Source: Synechococcaceae cyanobacterium (GTDB lineage Bacteria; Cyanobacteriota; Cyanobacteriia; PCC-6307; Cyanobiaceae). Taken from it: a stretch of 16,684 bases of DNA. How positions within the stretch are numbered: the stretch's first letter is position 1; each line of letters begins with the position of its first letter. This document shows positions 1 through 7,788 of the stretch, in pieces. The position numbers and the translations under genes were made by a program. The notes below the pieces were generated by a model, which worked only from the letters and a program-made list of their open reading frames with translations, did not search any database and was not told the origin of the DNA. The stretch covers positions 1 through 16,684 of the forward strand of contig CANHGA010000016.1 in NCBI GenBank assembly GCA_947460085.1, written 5' to 3'.

Positions 1-1
1 C

Positions 2-382
2 CTACTGGTGTTGCCCCTCCAGGCCAACACCAAGGAGCTGCCCTACCCAACCCTCGACGAACTGCGGGAGATCCAATTGGCTGCCTTGGATTGTGGCCGG
101 GAAAACCAAAGCAGCTTCTGCGACAAGGCGCGCCGCATGGCTGACCCCCTGATGGATCACCCCAAACTTGCAGCCAGTTGCAAAGACGCCGCCTGGGCGA
201 TCCTGCAACAGGCCAAGGTTTCCCCCCAAAACAGCTACGAGCGGCGCGAGCAACTCAACAAAGCCTCCTCCGAACTGCTCGTGTTCTGCAAAAAACAATC
301 GGGCTCCGTGCTGGGCAACACCGATGACCTCAAAGGTGAGAAGAAAAGCCGCTTTGGCCTAATCCAAAACCAAAACCAATAG
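2..382 (+). CDS. Small exported protein of unknown function (5' end outside window)
   Basis: I do not recognise a named family. The reading frame is already open at the left edge and its first residues, LLVLPLQA, look like the end of a signal peptide with cleavage around A8/N9, so the true start lies upstream. A GTG at 8 is in frame but would cut into this hydrophobic stretch. The visible 126 residues are mostly polar and probably helical, with four cysteines (C31, C40, C60, C96) that could form two disulfides in the periplasm or lumen. The C-terminus is a low-complexity polar tail ending IQNQNQ. The stop lies 43 bases before pgm on the same strand, so co-transcription is possible. The export call is inference from the truncated signal peptide. 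Confidence 0.7.
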   Translation, partial: LLVLPLQANTKELPYPTLDELREIQLAALDCGRENQSSFCDKARRMADPLMDHPKLAASCKDAAWAILQQAKVSPQNSYERREQLNKASSELLVFCKKQSGSVLGNTDDLKGEKKSRFGLIQNQNQ

Positions 383-425
383 GCAAGCGGTAACTTGGTG
401 CCCCCAACCAGGGCTCCGTAGGCCG

Positions 426-2081
426 ATGACGAACACCATGACCGTATCGATGCGGTCGATCGCCCTCGACAAACCCTTCAACGACCAAAAGCCCGGCACC
501 TCGGGCCTGCGCAAAAGCAGCCGCCAATTCGAAACTCCCCACTACCTCGAAAGCTTTATCGAGGCGGTGTTCCAGGTCTTGCCTGGGGTGGTGGGCGGCA
601 CCCTGGTCGTTGGGGGCGATGGCCGCTACGGAAATGCCAGGGCCATCGCTGTGATTGCCCGCATGGCGACGGCCCATGGGGTGGCCAAACTGATTACCAC
701 TACTGGCGGGATTCTCTCCACGCCGGCGGCCTCCCATCTGATTCGCCAACACGGGGCGATCGGCGGGATCATCCTCTCGGCCAGCCACAACCCCGGCGGC
801 CCCGAGGGCGACTTCGGTGTCAAGGTGAACGGGGCCAATGGGGGGCCGGCCCCTGAATCGATCACCGATGCCATCTATGCCGCAACCCAAACCCTGGGCG
901 GCTATCGCATCGCCGAAGGCGGACCGACCTTGAGCCTGGAGGCCCCGGGCCGATGCCAGCTGGGAACGCTGGAGGTGCAGGTGATCGATGGCGTCGACGA
1001 CTACGTCGCCCTGATGCAGCGGCTGTTCGACTTTGACCAGATCGGGGCGCTCCTCCAAGGCAACTTCCCGGTGGCCTTTGACGCCATGCATGCGGTGACC
1101 GGCCCCTATGCCAGCAAGATTTTCGAGGGGCTGCTTGGAGCGCCCGCGGGCACCGTTCGTAACGGCATCCCCCTGGAAGATTTCGGCGGCGGCCACCCCG
1201 ACCCCAACCTCACCTACGCCCACGACCTGGCGGAGTTGTTGCTCAAGGGGGATCACTTCCGTTTTGGCGCCGCCTGTGATGGCGACGGCGATCGCAACAT
1301 GATCCTTGGCCGCCACTGCTTCGTGAATCCCAGCGACAGCCTCGCTGTCCTCACCGCCAATGCCACCCTGGCCCCCGGCTACGCCGATGGGCTTAGCGGG
1401 GTGGCTCGATCGATGCCCACCAGCGCCGCCGCCGATGTGGTGGCCAAGGAGCTTGGCCTGGCCTGTTTTGAAACCCCTACGGGCTGGAAGTTCTTCGGCA
1501 ACCTGCTCGATGCCGGCCGCATCACCCTCTGCGGCGAGGAGAGTTTTGGCACCGGAAGTAACCATATTCGCGAAAAAGATGGGCTCTGGGCCGTGCTCTT
1601 CTGGCTGCAAATCTTGGCGCGCAAGCAATGCAGCGTGGCCGAGGTGATGGCCGCCCACTGGGGCCGTTTTGGCCGCCACTACTACTCCCGCCACGATTAC
1701 GAAGCCATTGCCAGCGACGCCGCCCATGGCCTCTACGACCGCATCAAGGCCATGCAGCCCGCCCTCGTGGGCGAGCGCTTTGCGGGGCGCAGCATCGCCA
1801 CGGCCGATGATTTCAGCTACACCGATCCGGTGGATGGATCGATCAGTAGCGGCCAGGGCCTGCGGCTGCTCCTGGATGACGGCAGCCGGGTGGTGCTGAG
1901 GCTCTCTGGCACCGGCACCCAGGGGGCCACCCTGCGGGTGTACCTCGAGAGCTATGTGCCCCCAAGCGGCAATCTCAACCAAGACCCCCAACAGGCCTTA
2001 GCCGATCTGATCAACTCAATCGATCAGTTAGCGGAAATCAAAACCCGTACCGGAATGGATCGCCCCACCGTGATCACCTAA
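426..2081 (+). CDS. pgm: Phosphoglucomutase (alpha-D-phosphohexomutase family)
   Basis: Interconverts glucose 1-phosphate and glucose 6-phosphate in the cytosol, linking glycogen and nucleotide-sugar synthesis to central carbon flux. All four family motifs are present in order in 551 residues: the N-terminal DQKPGTSGLRK (residues 20-30); the phosphoserine loop LSASHNPGG with catalytic S120; the Mg-binding DGDGDR (D285, D287, D289); the sugar-binding GEESFG (370-375); and the phosphate-binding SGTGT (494-498). Length matches bacterial Pgm enzymes of about 545 residues. The ATG at 426 is used; ATGs at codons 5 and 9 are also possible because family similarity begins around residue 11. The stop codon overlaps that of the convergent RND gene. 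Intact and confidently identified. Confidence 0.97.
   Translation: MTNTMTVSMRSIALDKPFNDQKPGTSGLRKSSRQFETPHYLESFIEAVFQVLPGVVGGTLVVGGDGRYGNARAIAVIARMATAHGVAKLITTTGGILSTPAASHLIRQHGAIGGIILSASHNPGGPEGDFGVKVNGANGGPAPESITDAIYAATQTLGGYRIAEGGPTLSLEAPGRCQLGTLEVQVIDGVDDYVALMQRLFDFDQIGALLQGNFPVAFDAMHAVTGPYASKIFEGLLGAPAGTVRNGIPLEDFGGGHPDPNLTYAHDLAELLLKGDHFRFGAACDGDGDRNMILGRHCFVNPSDSLAVLTANATLAPGYADGLSGVARSMPTSAAADVVAKELGLACFETPTGWKFFGNLLDAGRITLCGEESFGTGSNHIREKDGLWAVLFWLQILARKQCSVAEVMAAHWGRFGRHYYSRHDYEAIASDAAHGLYDRIKAMQPALVGERFAGRSIATADDFSYTDPVDGSISSGQGLRLLLDDGSRVVLRLSGTGTQGATLRVYLESYVPPSGNLNQDPQQALADLINSIDQLAEIKTRTGMDRPTVIT
2078..2081. other. Shared CTAA at convergent stops (pgm / RND pump)
   Basis: The four bases CTAA hold the TAA stop of pgm on the plus strand (2079-2081) and the TAG stop of the RND pump on the minus strand (2078-2080). 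No intergenic space remains for a bidirectional terminator, so each transcript must end inside the other gene or be antisense to it. Confidence 0.95.
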
Positions 2082-5000
2082 TCAGGCTTTAGCTGGGGCT
2101 TGCCGAACCAACCAGCTTCCAGGTGCTTGATCGCCACATAGAAGGGCGGCACCACCCCAAGGGACAGCACGGTTGCCACAAGCAGGCCCCCGAAAATCAC
2201 GGTGCCAAGCGACTGCTGGCTATTGGCTCCAGCCGTAGTAGCCAACACCAGCGGCAAGAAGCCCGCCAAGGATGCAATCGCGGTCATCAAAATGGGACGC
2301 ATCCGTGACTCAGCGGCAGCAATGGCGGCCTCGGTGGCCGTCATCCCAGACTCCATGTGCTCCTCAGCCACTTCCACAATCAGAATGCCGTTTTTGGCTG
2401 CTAAGCCAATCAAAGTGACCAAGCCAACTTGGGCGTAGATGTTGAGGTCAATCGAGCGCAGGGCCAGGAACACCAGCGCCCCGAGCATCGCCAAGGGAAC
2501 CGTCATCAAAATCACCACAGGGGTGACATAGCTTTCGTATTGGGCAGAAAGCACCAGGTACACCACCAAAATGCCCAGGCCAAATACCAGCACGCTCGCA
2601 TTACCGGCTGACAGCTGCAGCGAAGCAATACCGGTGAAGGCGTAGCCAATATTGTTGAAATCAAGCGAATTAAAAATCTGCTGAATCGCGGTTAGGGCTT
2701 GGCCTGAACTCTTCCCGATTGCCTCAGCACCCTGCACCAGAATGGTTCGGTACAGGTTGTAGTGACTAATCACGGGAGGAGCACTAGTTAAATCACCCTT
2801 GGCAAATTGAGAAACCTGAATAAGCTTGTCATCCTTGTTGCGAACGTAGTAGCTCAGCACATCATCAAGTTTGCTGCGCCCTTGGGCTTGAGCCTGAACA
2901 TAGATATTGCGTACCTGACCATCCTCATAGGTGAGACCTGAGTAGTTGCCCCCTGCCAGCACGGCGATCGTTTGCATCGCCTGCTGAAAATCCACATTCA
3001 AAGTTCCCATGATCGAGCGATCGATCTTTAGGCCGAAAGCCGGTGCACTGGGGATGAACTGGGTATAGAGGGAGGAAAACTGGCCACTGGCAGTGCCCTT
3101 AGCGATGAGTTGCTGGGCAAGGCCATTGAGCTGGGTAAAGGAATAGGCCCCATTGCTGAGGTCATTGAATTGGAAATAGAAGCCACCCTGGGCGGAGAAG
3201 CCGGGAATGGCTGGGGGCTGGGATGCCATCGCCAGGCCACCGCTGAGCTTTTCCAGCTTGGCGTTGAGCCGCCCCACAATGGCTGGGGCCTTGTGCTCTG
3301 CGCCCGAGCGCTCCTCGAGGGGTTTCAAGCCAAAGAAGAACAGACCCTGGTCAGGGCTGGCACCGTTAAAACCGGAGCCGCTAATAATGCCCGCGGAGGT
3401 GACATCGGACTCGGTCTTGAGAACCTGGGCAATTTGCTTCCCCATAGCCTGGGTTTGGGAGAGGGAAGCTCCATTCTGGAGTTGATAGATGCCCAACCCA
3501 TAGCCCTGATCCTCTTCGGGAATAAAGGCTGATGGCAACGCAGAAAAGGCAATCGCCGTGAGCACAATGCCTCCAGCCAAACCGCTCAAAATGAGCTTGC
3601 GGCGGGCAATCAGTTGCACAAGCAGGGAGGCGTAGCCCTTCTCCAGTCGGGAAAAGTAGTAATTAAACCGATCAAAAATCAAAGCCAATCGGCTGCCGGC
3701 AAAGCCAAAGACCACCAAACCGAAGATATAGGCACCAACACCAAAAGAGGCAGAACTGAAGCGGCCAAACGCCAAGCCCACCAGCAGGCCAGCCACGGTC
3801 CAACCCCAACCCTTTGGCTTGGGGGGCAACTCAGATTTGAGAATCAATGCCGACATCATCGGCGAAAAAGTCAGGGCGTTGAACGTGGAAATGGCGATCG
3901 AAAACGCGATCGTCAGGGCGAATTGCCGATAGATGATGCCGATTCCACCCGGATAAAAGGCCACGGGCACAAAGACCGCCATCAGCACAAGCGATGTAGC
4001 AATCAGCGCTCCAATCAATTGGCCCATGCAATCGATGGCCGCATCCATCGGCTTCATACCCTTCTCCAGATTTTTGGAGACAGCCTCAATCACCACAATC
4101 GCGTCATCCACCACCAGGCCAGTGGCTAGCACCAGGCCTAGCAAGGTGAGCTGGTTGATCGAGAAACCAAAGACCTTGATAAAGGCGAAGGTGCCCACCA
4201 AGGAGATAGGGATCGCCAGGCTGGGCACGATCGTGGCCCGCCAGTTCTGAAGAAACAGAAACAGAATCACAAGCACCAGCACAATCGCTAGGCCCAGGGC
4301 ATCGACAACCCCCTCAACGGCCGATTCGATGAATTGGCCAACGTTATAAATCTCGGTCAAGGTGATCCCAGGTGGCATCTGGGAAGCGAATTGGTCCATC
4401 AGCTCAACCACCGCCTCAGACACCTGCAGGGCGTTGCTATCCGGGGTTTGATAGACGCCAATCGTGACGGCGGGGTTGCCATTGATATCCACGCCTTGGG
4501 TGGAAAAGGTGTTGAAGCCATAGGAGGCCCCACCCACATCGGCCAGCCGCAGCAGGTTCCCCTGGGGCGACTTACCCACAATCAATTTGTTCAGCTCTTC
4601 GATCGAAATCAAGTTGCCGTTGTTCTCCACCAAGATCGGGTAGGTGAACAACTGATCGCCTCCGGCGGGCGGACCACCCACCAAGCCACCGATCGCCACC
4701 GAGTTCTGACTCTTGACGGCATTGACCACGTCATTGGCCGTTAGCTGGTTGGAGGTGAGCTTGATGGGATCAAGGAACAACCAAAAGGCAGGATTGCTAC
4801 CGCCAAACAGCTGGGCCTGGGCGACTCCAGGTATGCGCTCAAGCTGATAGAAAAGCTGCTGATAGATCAGGCCATTGATATAGGGAGCATCAAATTGGCC
4901 TTGCGTTGAAGAGACCTGATAAGCAAGCAGAATCGAAGGGGTTGTCTGAATGACCGACACCCCAGTGGATTTAACCTGGTCGGGTAGCTGTGGATTGGCA

Positions 5001-5344
5001 AGCGTGACCCTATTTTGAACATTAACCTGGTCAATATTGACGTCTGTTCCCTGGTCAAAAAAGACATTAACGGTACTTTGCCCCGTATTTGAACTCAATG
5101 ACGAAATATAGGCCGCACCTGGAACACCATTAATCTGCTGCTCAAGCACATTGGTGACGGCCTGCTCTGTCACCAAGGAATTGGCCCCGCCATAGGTCGC
5201 CGTGACCTGAATCTGCGGCGGGGCAATATTTGGAAGATTTTCAATGGGCAGGGTGGGAAGGGCAATAAGCCCAACTAACACGATCAGGATGCTGCAAACG
5301 GTCGTCAGAACGGGCCGTTTAATGAAATTATCGGAGAGCGACAT
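2078..5344 (-). CDS. RND efflux pump inner-membrane subunit (HAE-1/AcrB type)
   Basis: Proton-driven inner-membrane pump of a tripartite efflux system. The start reads MSLSDNFIKRPVLTTV, typical of HAE-1 pumps, followed by TM1 (about 12-30), a periplasmic porter domain with PNIAPPQIQVTATYGGA, and TM2 from about 343. The proton-relay residues are kept: the Asp pair in GLVVDDAIVV (D413, D414), the Lys in GLAAKNGILIVE (K984), and an Arg in ESRMRPILMTA (about 1014-1016). At 1088 residues it is about 40 longer than E. coli AcrB, and the excess lies between TM6 and TM7 (about 512-557) as two additional hydrophobic stretches. It is the last gene of the adaptor-adaptor-pump cassette, 9 bases after the second adaptor. 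Its GC is clearly below its neighbours in places (24/60 at 2641-2700, 26/60 at 5041-5100). The substrate cannot be told. Confidence 0.95.
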   Translation of the reverse strand: MSLSDNFIKRPVLTTVCSILIVLVGLIALPTLPIENLPNIAPPQIQVTATYGGANSLVTEQAVTNVLEQQINGVPGAAYISSLSSNTGQSTVNVFFDQGTDVNIDQVNVQNRVTLANPQLPDQVKSTGVSVIQTTPSILLAYQVSSTQGQFDAPYINGLIYQQLFYQLERIPGVAQAQLFGGSNPAFWLFLDPIKLTSNQLTANDVVNAVKSQNSVAIGGLVGGPPAGGDQLFTYPILVENNGNLISIEELNKLIVGKSPQGNLLRLADVGGASYGFNTFSTQGVDINGNPAVTIGVYQTPDSNALQVSEAVVELMDQFASQMPPGITLTEIYNVGQFIESAVEGVVDALGLAIVLVLVILFLFLQNWRATIVPSLAIPISLVGTFAFIKVFGFSINQLTLLGLVLATGLVVDDAIVVIEAVSKNLEKGMKPMDAAIDCMGQLIGALIATSLVLMAVFVPVAFYPGGIGIIYRQFALTIAFSIAISTFNALTFSPMMSALILKSELPPKPKGWGWTVAGLLVGLAFGRFSSASFGVGAYIFGLVVFGFAGSRLALIFDRFNYYFSRLEKGYASLLVQLIARRKLILSGLAGGIVLTAIAFSALPSAFIPEEDQGYGLGIYQLQNGASLSQTQAMGKQIAQVLKTESDVTSAGIISGSGFNGASPDQGLFFFGLKPLEERSGAEHKAPAIVGRLNAKLEKLSGGLAMASQPPAIPGFSAQGGFYFQFNDLSNGAYSFTQLNGLAQQLIAKGTASGQFSSLYTQFIPSAPAFGLKIDRSIMGTLNVDFQQAMQTIAVLAGGNYSGLTYEDGQVRNIYVQAQAQGRSKLDDVLSYYVRNKDDKLIQVSQFAKGDLTSAPPVISHYNLYRTILVQGAEAIGKSSGQALTAIQQIFNSLDFNNIGYAFTGIASLQLSAGNASVLVFGLGILVVYLVLSAQYESYVTPVVILMTVPLAMLGALVFLALRSIDLNIYAQVGLVTLIGLAAKNGILIVEVAEEHMESGMTATEAAIAAAESRMRPILMTAIASLAGFLPLVLATTAGANSQQSLGTVIFGGLLVATVLSLGVVPPFYVAIKHLEAGWFGKPQLKPD

Positions 5345-5350
5345 TGGTAA

Positions 5351-5355
5351 TCCTC
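5351..5355 (-). promoter_or_regulatory. Shine-Dalgarno GAGGA for the RND pump
   Basis: On the minus strand GAGGA lies 6 bases before the pump ATG and overlaps the TGA stop of the upstream adaptor. This is the clearest ribosome binding site in the window. Its overlap with the stop suggests translational coupling of adaptor and pump. Confidence 0.7.
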
Positions 5356-6571
5356 AGTTCACGCCCGGCTGGGCGGCACCGCCGGCCAGCTTGACCGGCA
5401 TGCCTGTGCGCAACAGGGCCGTATTGCTCACCACCACCCGATCGCCGGCCACCAGGCCCGAGAGCACTGGATAGCGATTGTCCTGCAAGGTGCCGAGCTT
5501 CACAGGTATCTGAACCACGATCGGCGTCTGCAGGGGGAGGGCTTCCAATTTCTGCTTTTGCGCCGGCGGTATTTGGGTTGATGCCTTGATCTTGGGCAGC
5601 ACTTGGGAAAGGGGGAAAATCCGATAAACAAACGGTTGTTGGGCCTGCATCATCACGGCCTGCACGGGCACGGAGAGTTGGCGGGATGTGCCGGTGATAA
5701 TGCGATTGCGCACGGACTGGCCGGTTTTGAGCTTGCCGGTGAGGTTGGGAAATTCAGCCTTCACCAACACCGTATTGGGGGAAGACGTACTTCCGCTCAC
5801 TCCAAAGTAAGGAGAAATAAACACCACCTTGCCACTGCCATTCACCGGGGGATTGCCCTGGCTTTGCAGCAATACGGCCTGCCCCAGTCTCACCCCGGAG
5901 GCCTGGGTAGCAGGCACATCCATCAAGGTCCACAGGGTGGAGTTATCAACAATGCCGGTAATCGCCTGACCCTGGCGGATGTAATCGCCAAGCTTGACGG
6001 AATCCAGGTCGCCAATTTCGCCAGCGATTGGGGCCGTGACGTACTTGTAACCCAGGGTTGCGGCATCGGCGCGAACTGTCTGGGAGCTTTGAATGGCCTG
6101 GGTGACGTAAAAGTCCCGATCTCGGGTGGAAACAGCCCCCTGCTGATTCAAGAAGATGTAGCGCTCGGCATTCACCCGGTCCTTCCGTGCCTCAGCAACA
6201 CTGGAATTGAGTTCAGCCCGCGGCTGGACATTGTCCAGCACCAGAATCGGCTGACCAGCCTTAACCCGCTGGCCTTGGGTCGCCAGAATCTTCACCACGC
6301 GGCCGTCTGCCTCGGGCCGCAGGGTCACATCGGTGGTGGAGGCCAACACGCTCACCACCTCGATGGTGGGGCTGAAGCTGGCCTCACCAATCGTTTCTAC
6401 CTGCACCACCAGGGGCGGTCGGGCCGGCGGTTTGGCGCCACAGCCAGCCAGGGCGATCAGGCCTAGCAAGGGCAAACCGATCAGGCCTGGCAAGGGCAAA
6501 CCAGTCAAAGGTTGGGCCTTCTTCAGTGCTCGAGCCGGTTGGGGGTGGGCCAAAACGGAGCGGCGAAGCAC
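5354..6571 (-). CDS. RND periplasmic adaptor (membrane fusion protein), lipoprotein, copy 2
   Basis: Membrane-fusion protein of the AcrA/HlyD family that would bridge the inner-membrane pump to an outer-membrane channel. The N-terminus has a hydrophobic core ending in the lipobox LAGC (C44), so it is probably lipid-anchored. Next come a lipoyl-like half motif (about 82-112, with EADGRVVKILATQGQRVKAGQPIL), a short helical hairpin (about 117-172), the second lipoyl half (YKYVTAPIAGEIGDL), a beta-barrel (about 215-295) and a C-terminal membrane-proximal domain. The start taken is GTG at 6571, because the frame has no ATG between the upstream stop at 6596-6598 and the hydrophobic core; this gives an unusually long n-region of about 24 residues. 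No clear ribosome site. The hydrophobic core contains a 24-bp tandem duplication. Confidence 0.9.
   Translation of the reverse strand: MLRRSVLAHPQPARALKKAQPLTGLPLPGLIGLPLLGLIALAGCGAKPPARPPLVVQVETIGEASFSPTIEVVSVLASTTDVTLRPEADGRVVKILATQGQRVKAGQPILVLDNVQPRAELNSSVAEARKDRVNAERYIFLNQQGAVSTRDRDFYVTQAIQSSQTVRADAATLGYKYVTAPIAGEIGDLDSVKLGDYIRQGQAITGIVDNSTLWTLMDVPATQASGVRLGQAVLLQSQGNPPVNGSGKVVFISPYFGVSGSTSSPNTVLVKAEFPNLTGKLKTGQSVRNRIITGTSRQLSVPVQAVMMQAQQPFVYRIFPLSQVLPKIKASTQIPPAQKQKLEALPLQTPIVVQIPVKLGTLQDNRYPVLSGLVAGDRVVVSNTALLRTGMPVKLAGGAAQPGVN
6454..6501 (-). repeat. 24-bp tandem duplication in the signal peptide core of adaptor copy 2
   Basis: Units 6454-6477 and 6478-6501 match at 23 of 24 bases (A/G at 6465 versus 6489). 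Read in the gene's frame they encode GLPLPGLI followed by GLPLLGLI, doubling the hydrophobic core just before the lipobox. The period is divisible by three, so the reading frame is kept. Confidence 0.9.
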
Positions 6572-6595
6572 AGCAGATAGTCGTTTGGTCGCAAC

Positions 6596-7693
6596 TTAGT
6601 GGATGCGCGCCGTTTTCACCGGTGCGCCATGCCGCAAATTCAACAAACCCGTTGTGATCACCCGCTGCCCAGGCTGCAAGCCCCGAAGCACGGGATAACA
6701 GTTGCCCTGCAGGGGGCCAAGCTGCACGGGGGTTTGAATCGCGAACTGGGTGTTGGCTGGCTGTTGCCGCACCGCCTGCAGATCGGCCCGGCCCGGCCGG
6801 CGCTCGAGATCAGCGCGGCTACCCACCACATAGACAAAGCTTTGGCCGGCGAGTTGGCTGACGGCTGTGAAGGGCACGGCGAGGGCTTCCTCGGTGCCAA
6901 GGATGAGCTTGGTTCTCACCCGCAAGCCATTGCGCAGCAGGCCCTTGGGATTGGCAAAGGCCGCCTTAACCAACACCGACTGGCTGGCGACAATGACCCC
7001 TGGATCCACCGAATCCACCACTCCTGTCTCCAAGGGGGTCTTGCGGATCGGATCGATCAACGCAACCGTCAGCCCAGGCCTGAGTTGGGGCGCATAGATC
7101 GCTGGCACATCGATGCGGGCCAGAAGCTCACTCTCGCCAATCACTTTGGTAAGCGGTGAGCCCGCTTGGATCACATCACCAGCCTTGACTTGTAAATCAG
7201 CCACGGTGCCAGCAATCGGTGATCGCAGGGCCTTGAACGCCAAATCGGCCTGGCGGGCAGCCAATGCCTCCCGGGCCGCGATATAAGCCTGGCGATACTC
7301 ATCCCGCTGCAGGGAACTGGCCGCTCCCTCCTTCACCAAGTAGTTGAAGCGCTCGTAGTTGAGTTTGTTGGTTTGCATTTGGCCTCGCAGGCTCGCCACC
7401 TCAGCCCGCAACTGGGCCTGGTCCAACACCAGGAGCAACTGGCCCCGTTGCACCCGATCGCCCTGGCTCACCAGCAACTGCACAATGCGACCGCTGGCTT
7501 GGGCGGCCAACTGCACCTCGGAGGCCGCCTCCAGGGTGCTCACCGTTTCGATGCTGTTGGGAAATGGCGCCATGCCCACCGGCTGGGATTGCACCCGCGG
7601 CACCCGTTGGGCATCGGCTGGATTGGAGTGACAACCGGCCAGGAGCAGGCAGCTGGCAACCGCTGCAGGCAGCAAGGGAGCGATCCGCTTCAT
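6596..7693 (-). CDS. RND periplasmic adaptor (membrane fusion protein), lipoprotein, copy 1
   Basis: A second, divergent AcrA/HlyD-type adaptor and first gene of the efflux cassette, ending 24 bases before the start of adaptor copy 2. From the ATG at 7693 it begins MKRIAPLLPAAVASCLLLAGC, a classic lipoprotein signal with C21 as the lipid-anchored residue. An in-frame ATG at 7717 would add eight residues; I prefer 7693 because it puts the basic residues right at the N-terminus. Then come the first lipoyl half (QASGRIVQLLVSQGDRVQRGQ), a helical hairpin (about 95-150), the second lipoyl half (FKALRSPIAGTVADLQVKAGD), a beta-barrel with LRNGLRVRTKL, and the membrane-proximal domain. The two adaptors share architecture but differ widely in sequence, so they look like old paralogues rather than a recent copy. 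Confidence 0.9.
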   Translation of the reverse strand: MKRIAPLLPAAVASCLLLAGCHSNPADAQRVPRVQSQPVGMAPFPNSIETVSTLEAASEVQLAAQASGRIVQLLVSQGDRVQRGQLLLVLDQAQLRAEVASLRGQMQTNKLNYERFNYLVKEGAASSLQRDEYRQAYIAAREALAARQADLAFKALRSPIAGTVADLQVKAGDVIQAGSPLTKVIGESELLARIDVPAIYAPQLRPGLTVALIDPIRKTPLETGVVDSVDPGVIVASQSVLVKAAFANPKGLLRNGLRVRTKLILGTEEALAVPFTAVSQLAGQSFVYVVGSRADLERRPGRADLQAVRQQPANTQFAIQTPVQLGPLQGNCYPVLRGLQPGQRVITTGLLNLRHGAPVKTARIH

Positions 7694-7724
7694 CAGCTTT
7701 GGAGAAAGGGCGCCCATGGGCGGA

Positions 7725-7758
7725 GCGTATCGCCACAGGCCCGATGATGGCGGTATGC
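7725..7758. promoter_or_regulatory. Imperfect inverted repeat in the divergent efflux/rarA gap
   Basis: Arms GCGTATCGCC (7725-7734) and GGCGGTATGC (7749-7758) pair over 10 positions with a 14-base spacer; the two non-Watson-Crick positions are G-T wobbles. It lies in the only gap that can hold the promoters of both the efflux cassette and rarA. It could be an operator or a leader hairpin, but no regulator gene is nearby and an inverted repeat of this size can arise by chance in GC-rich DNA. Confidence 0.25.
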
Positions 7759-7788
7759 GCCGATGGCTCCCAGCAGCCTTGAGGGACC

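Noticed and set aside
391..412. Possible terminator hairpin between the first gene and pgm
   Set aside because: TTGG and CCAA can pair across a short loop, but the stem is only about four bases and there is no T-run.
1288..1295. GCGATCGC, the core of the cyanobacterial HIP1 octamer
   Set aside because: I noticed only this one copy, inside the pgm metal-binding codons, so it gives no evidence of HIP1 enrichment.
330..1991. Long minus-strand open frame (553 codons) antisense to pgm
   Set aside because: It lies wholly opposite a confidently identified gene. Its product is Gly/Ala/His/Gln-rich without recognisable motifs, as expected when GC-rich codon use keeps the opposite frame open.
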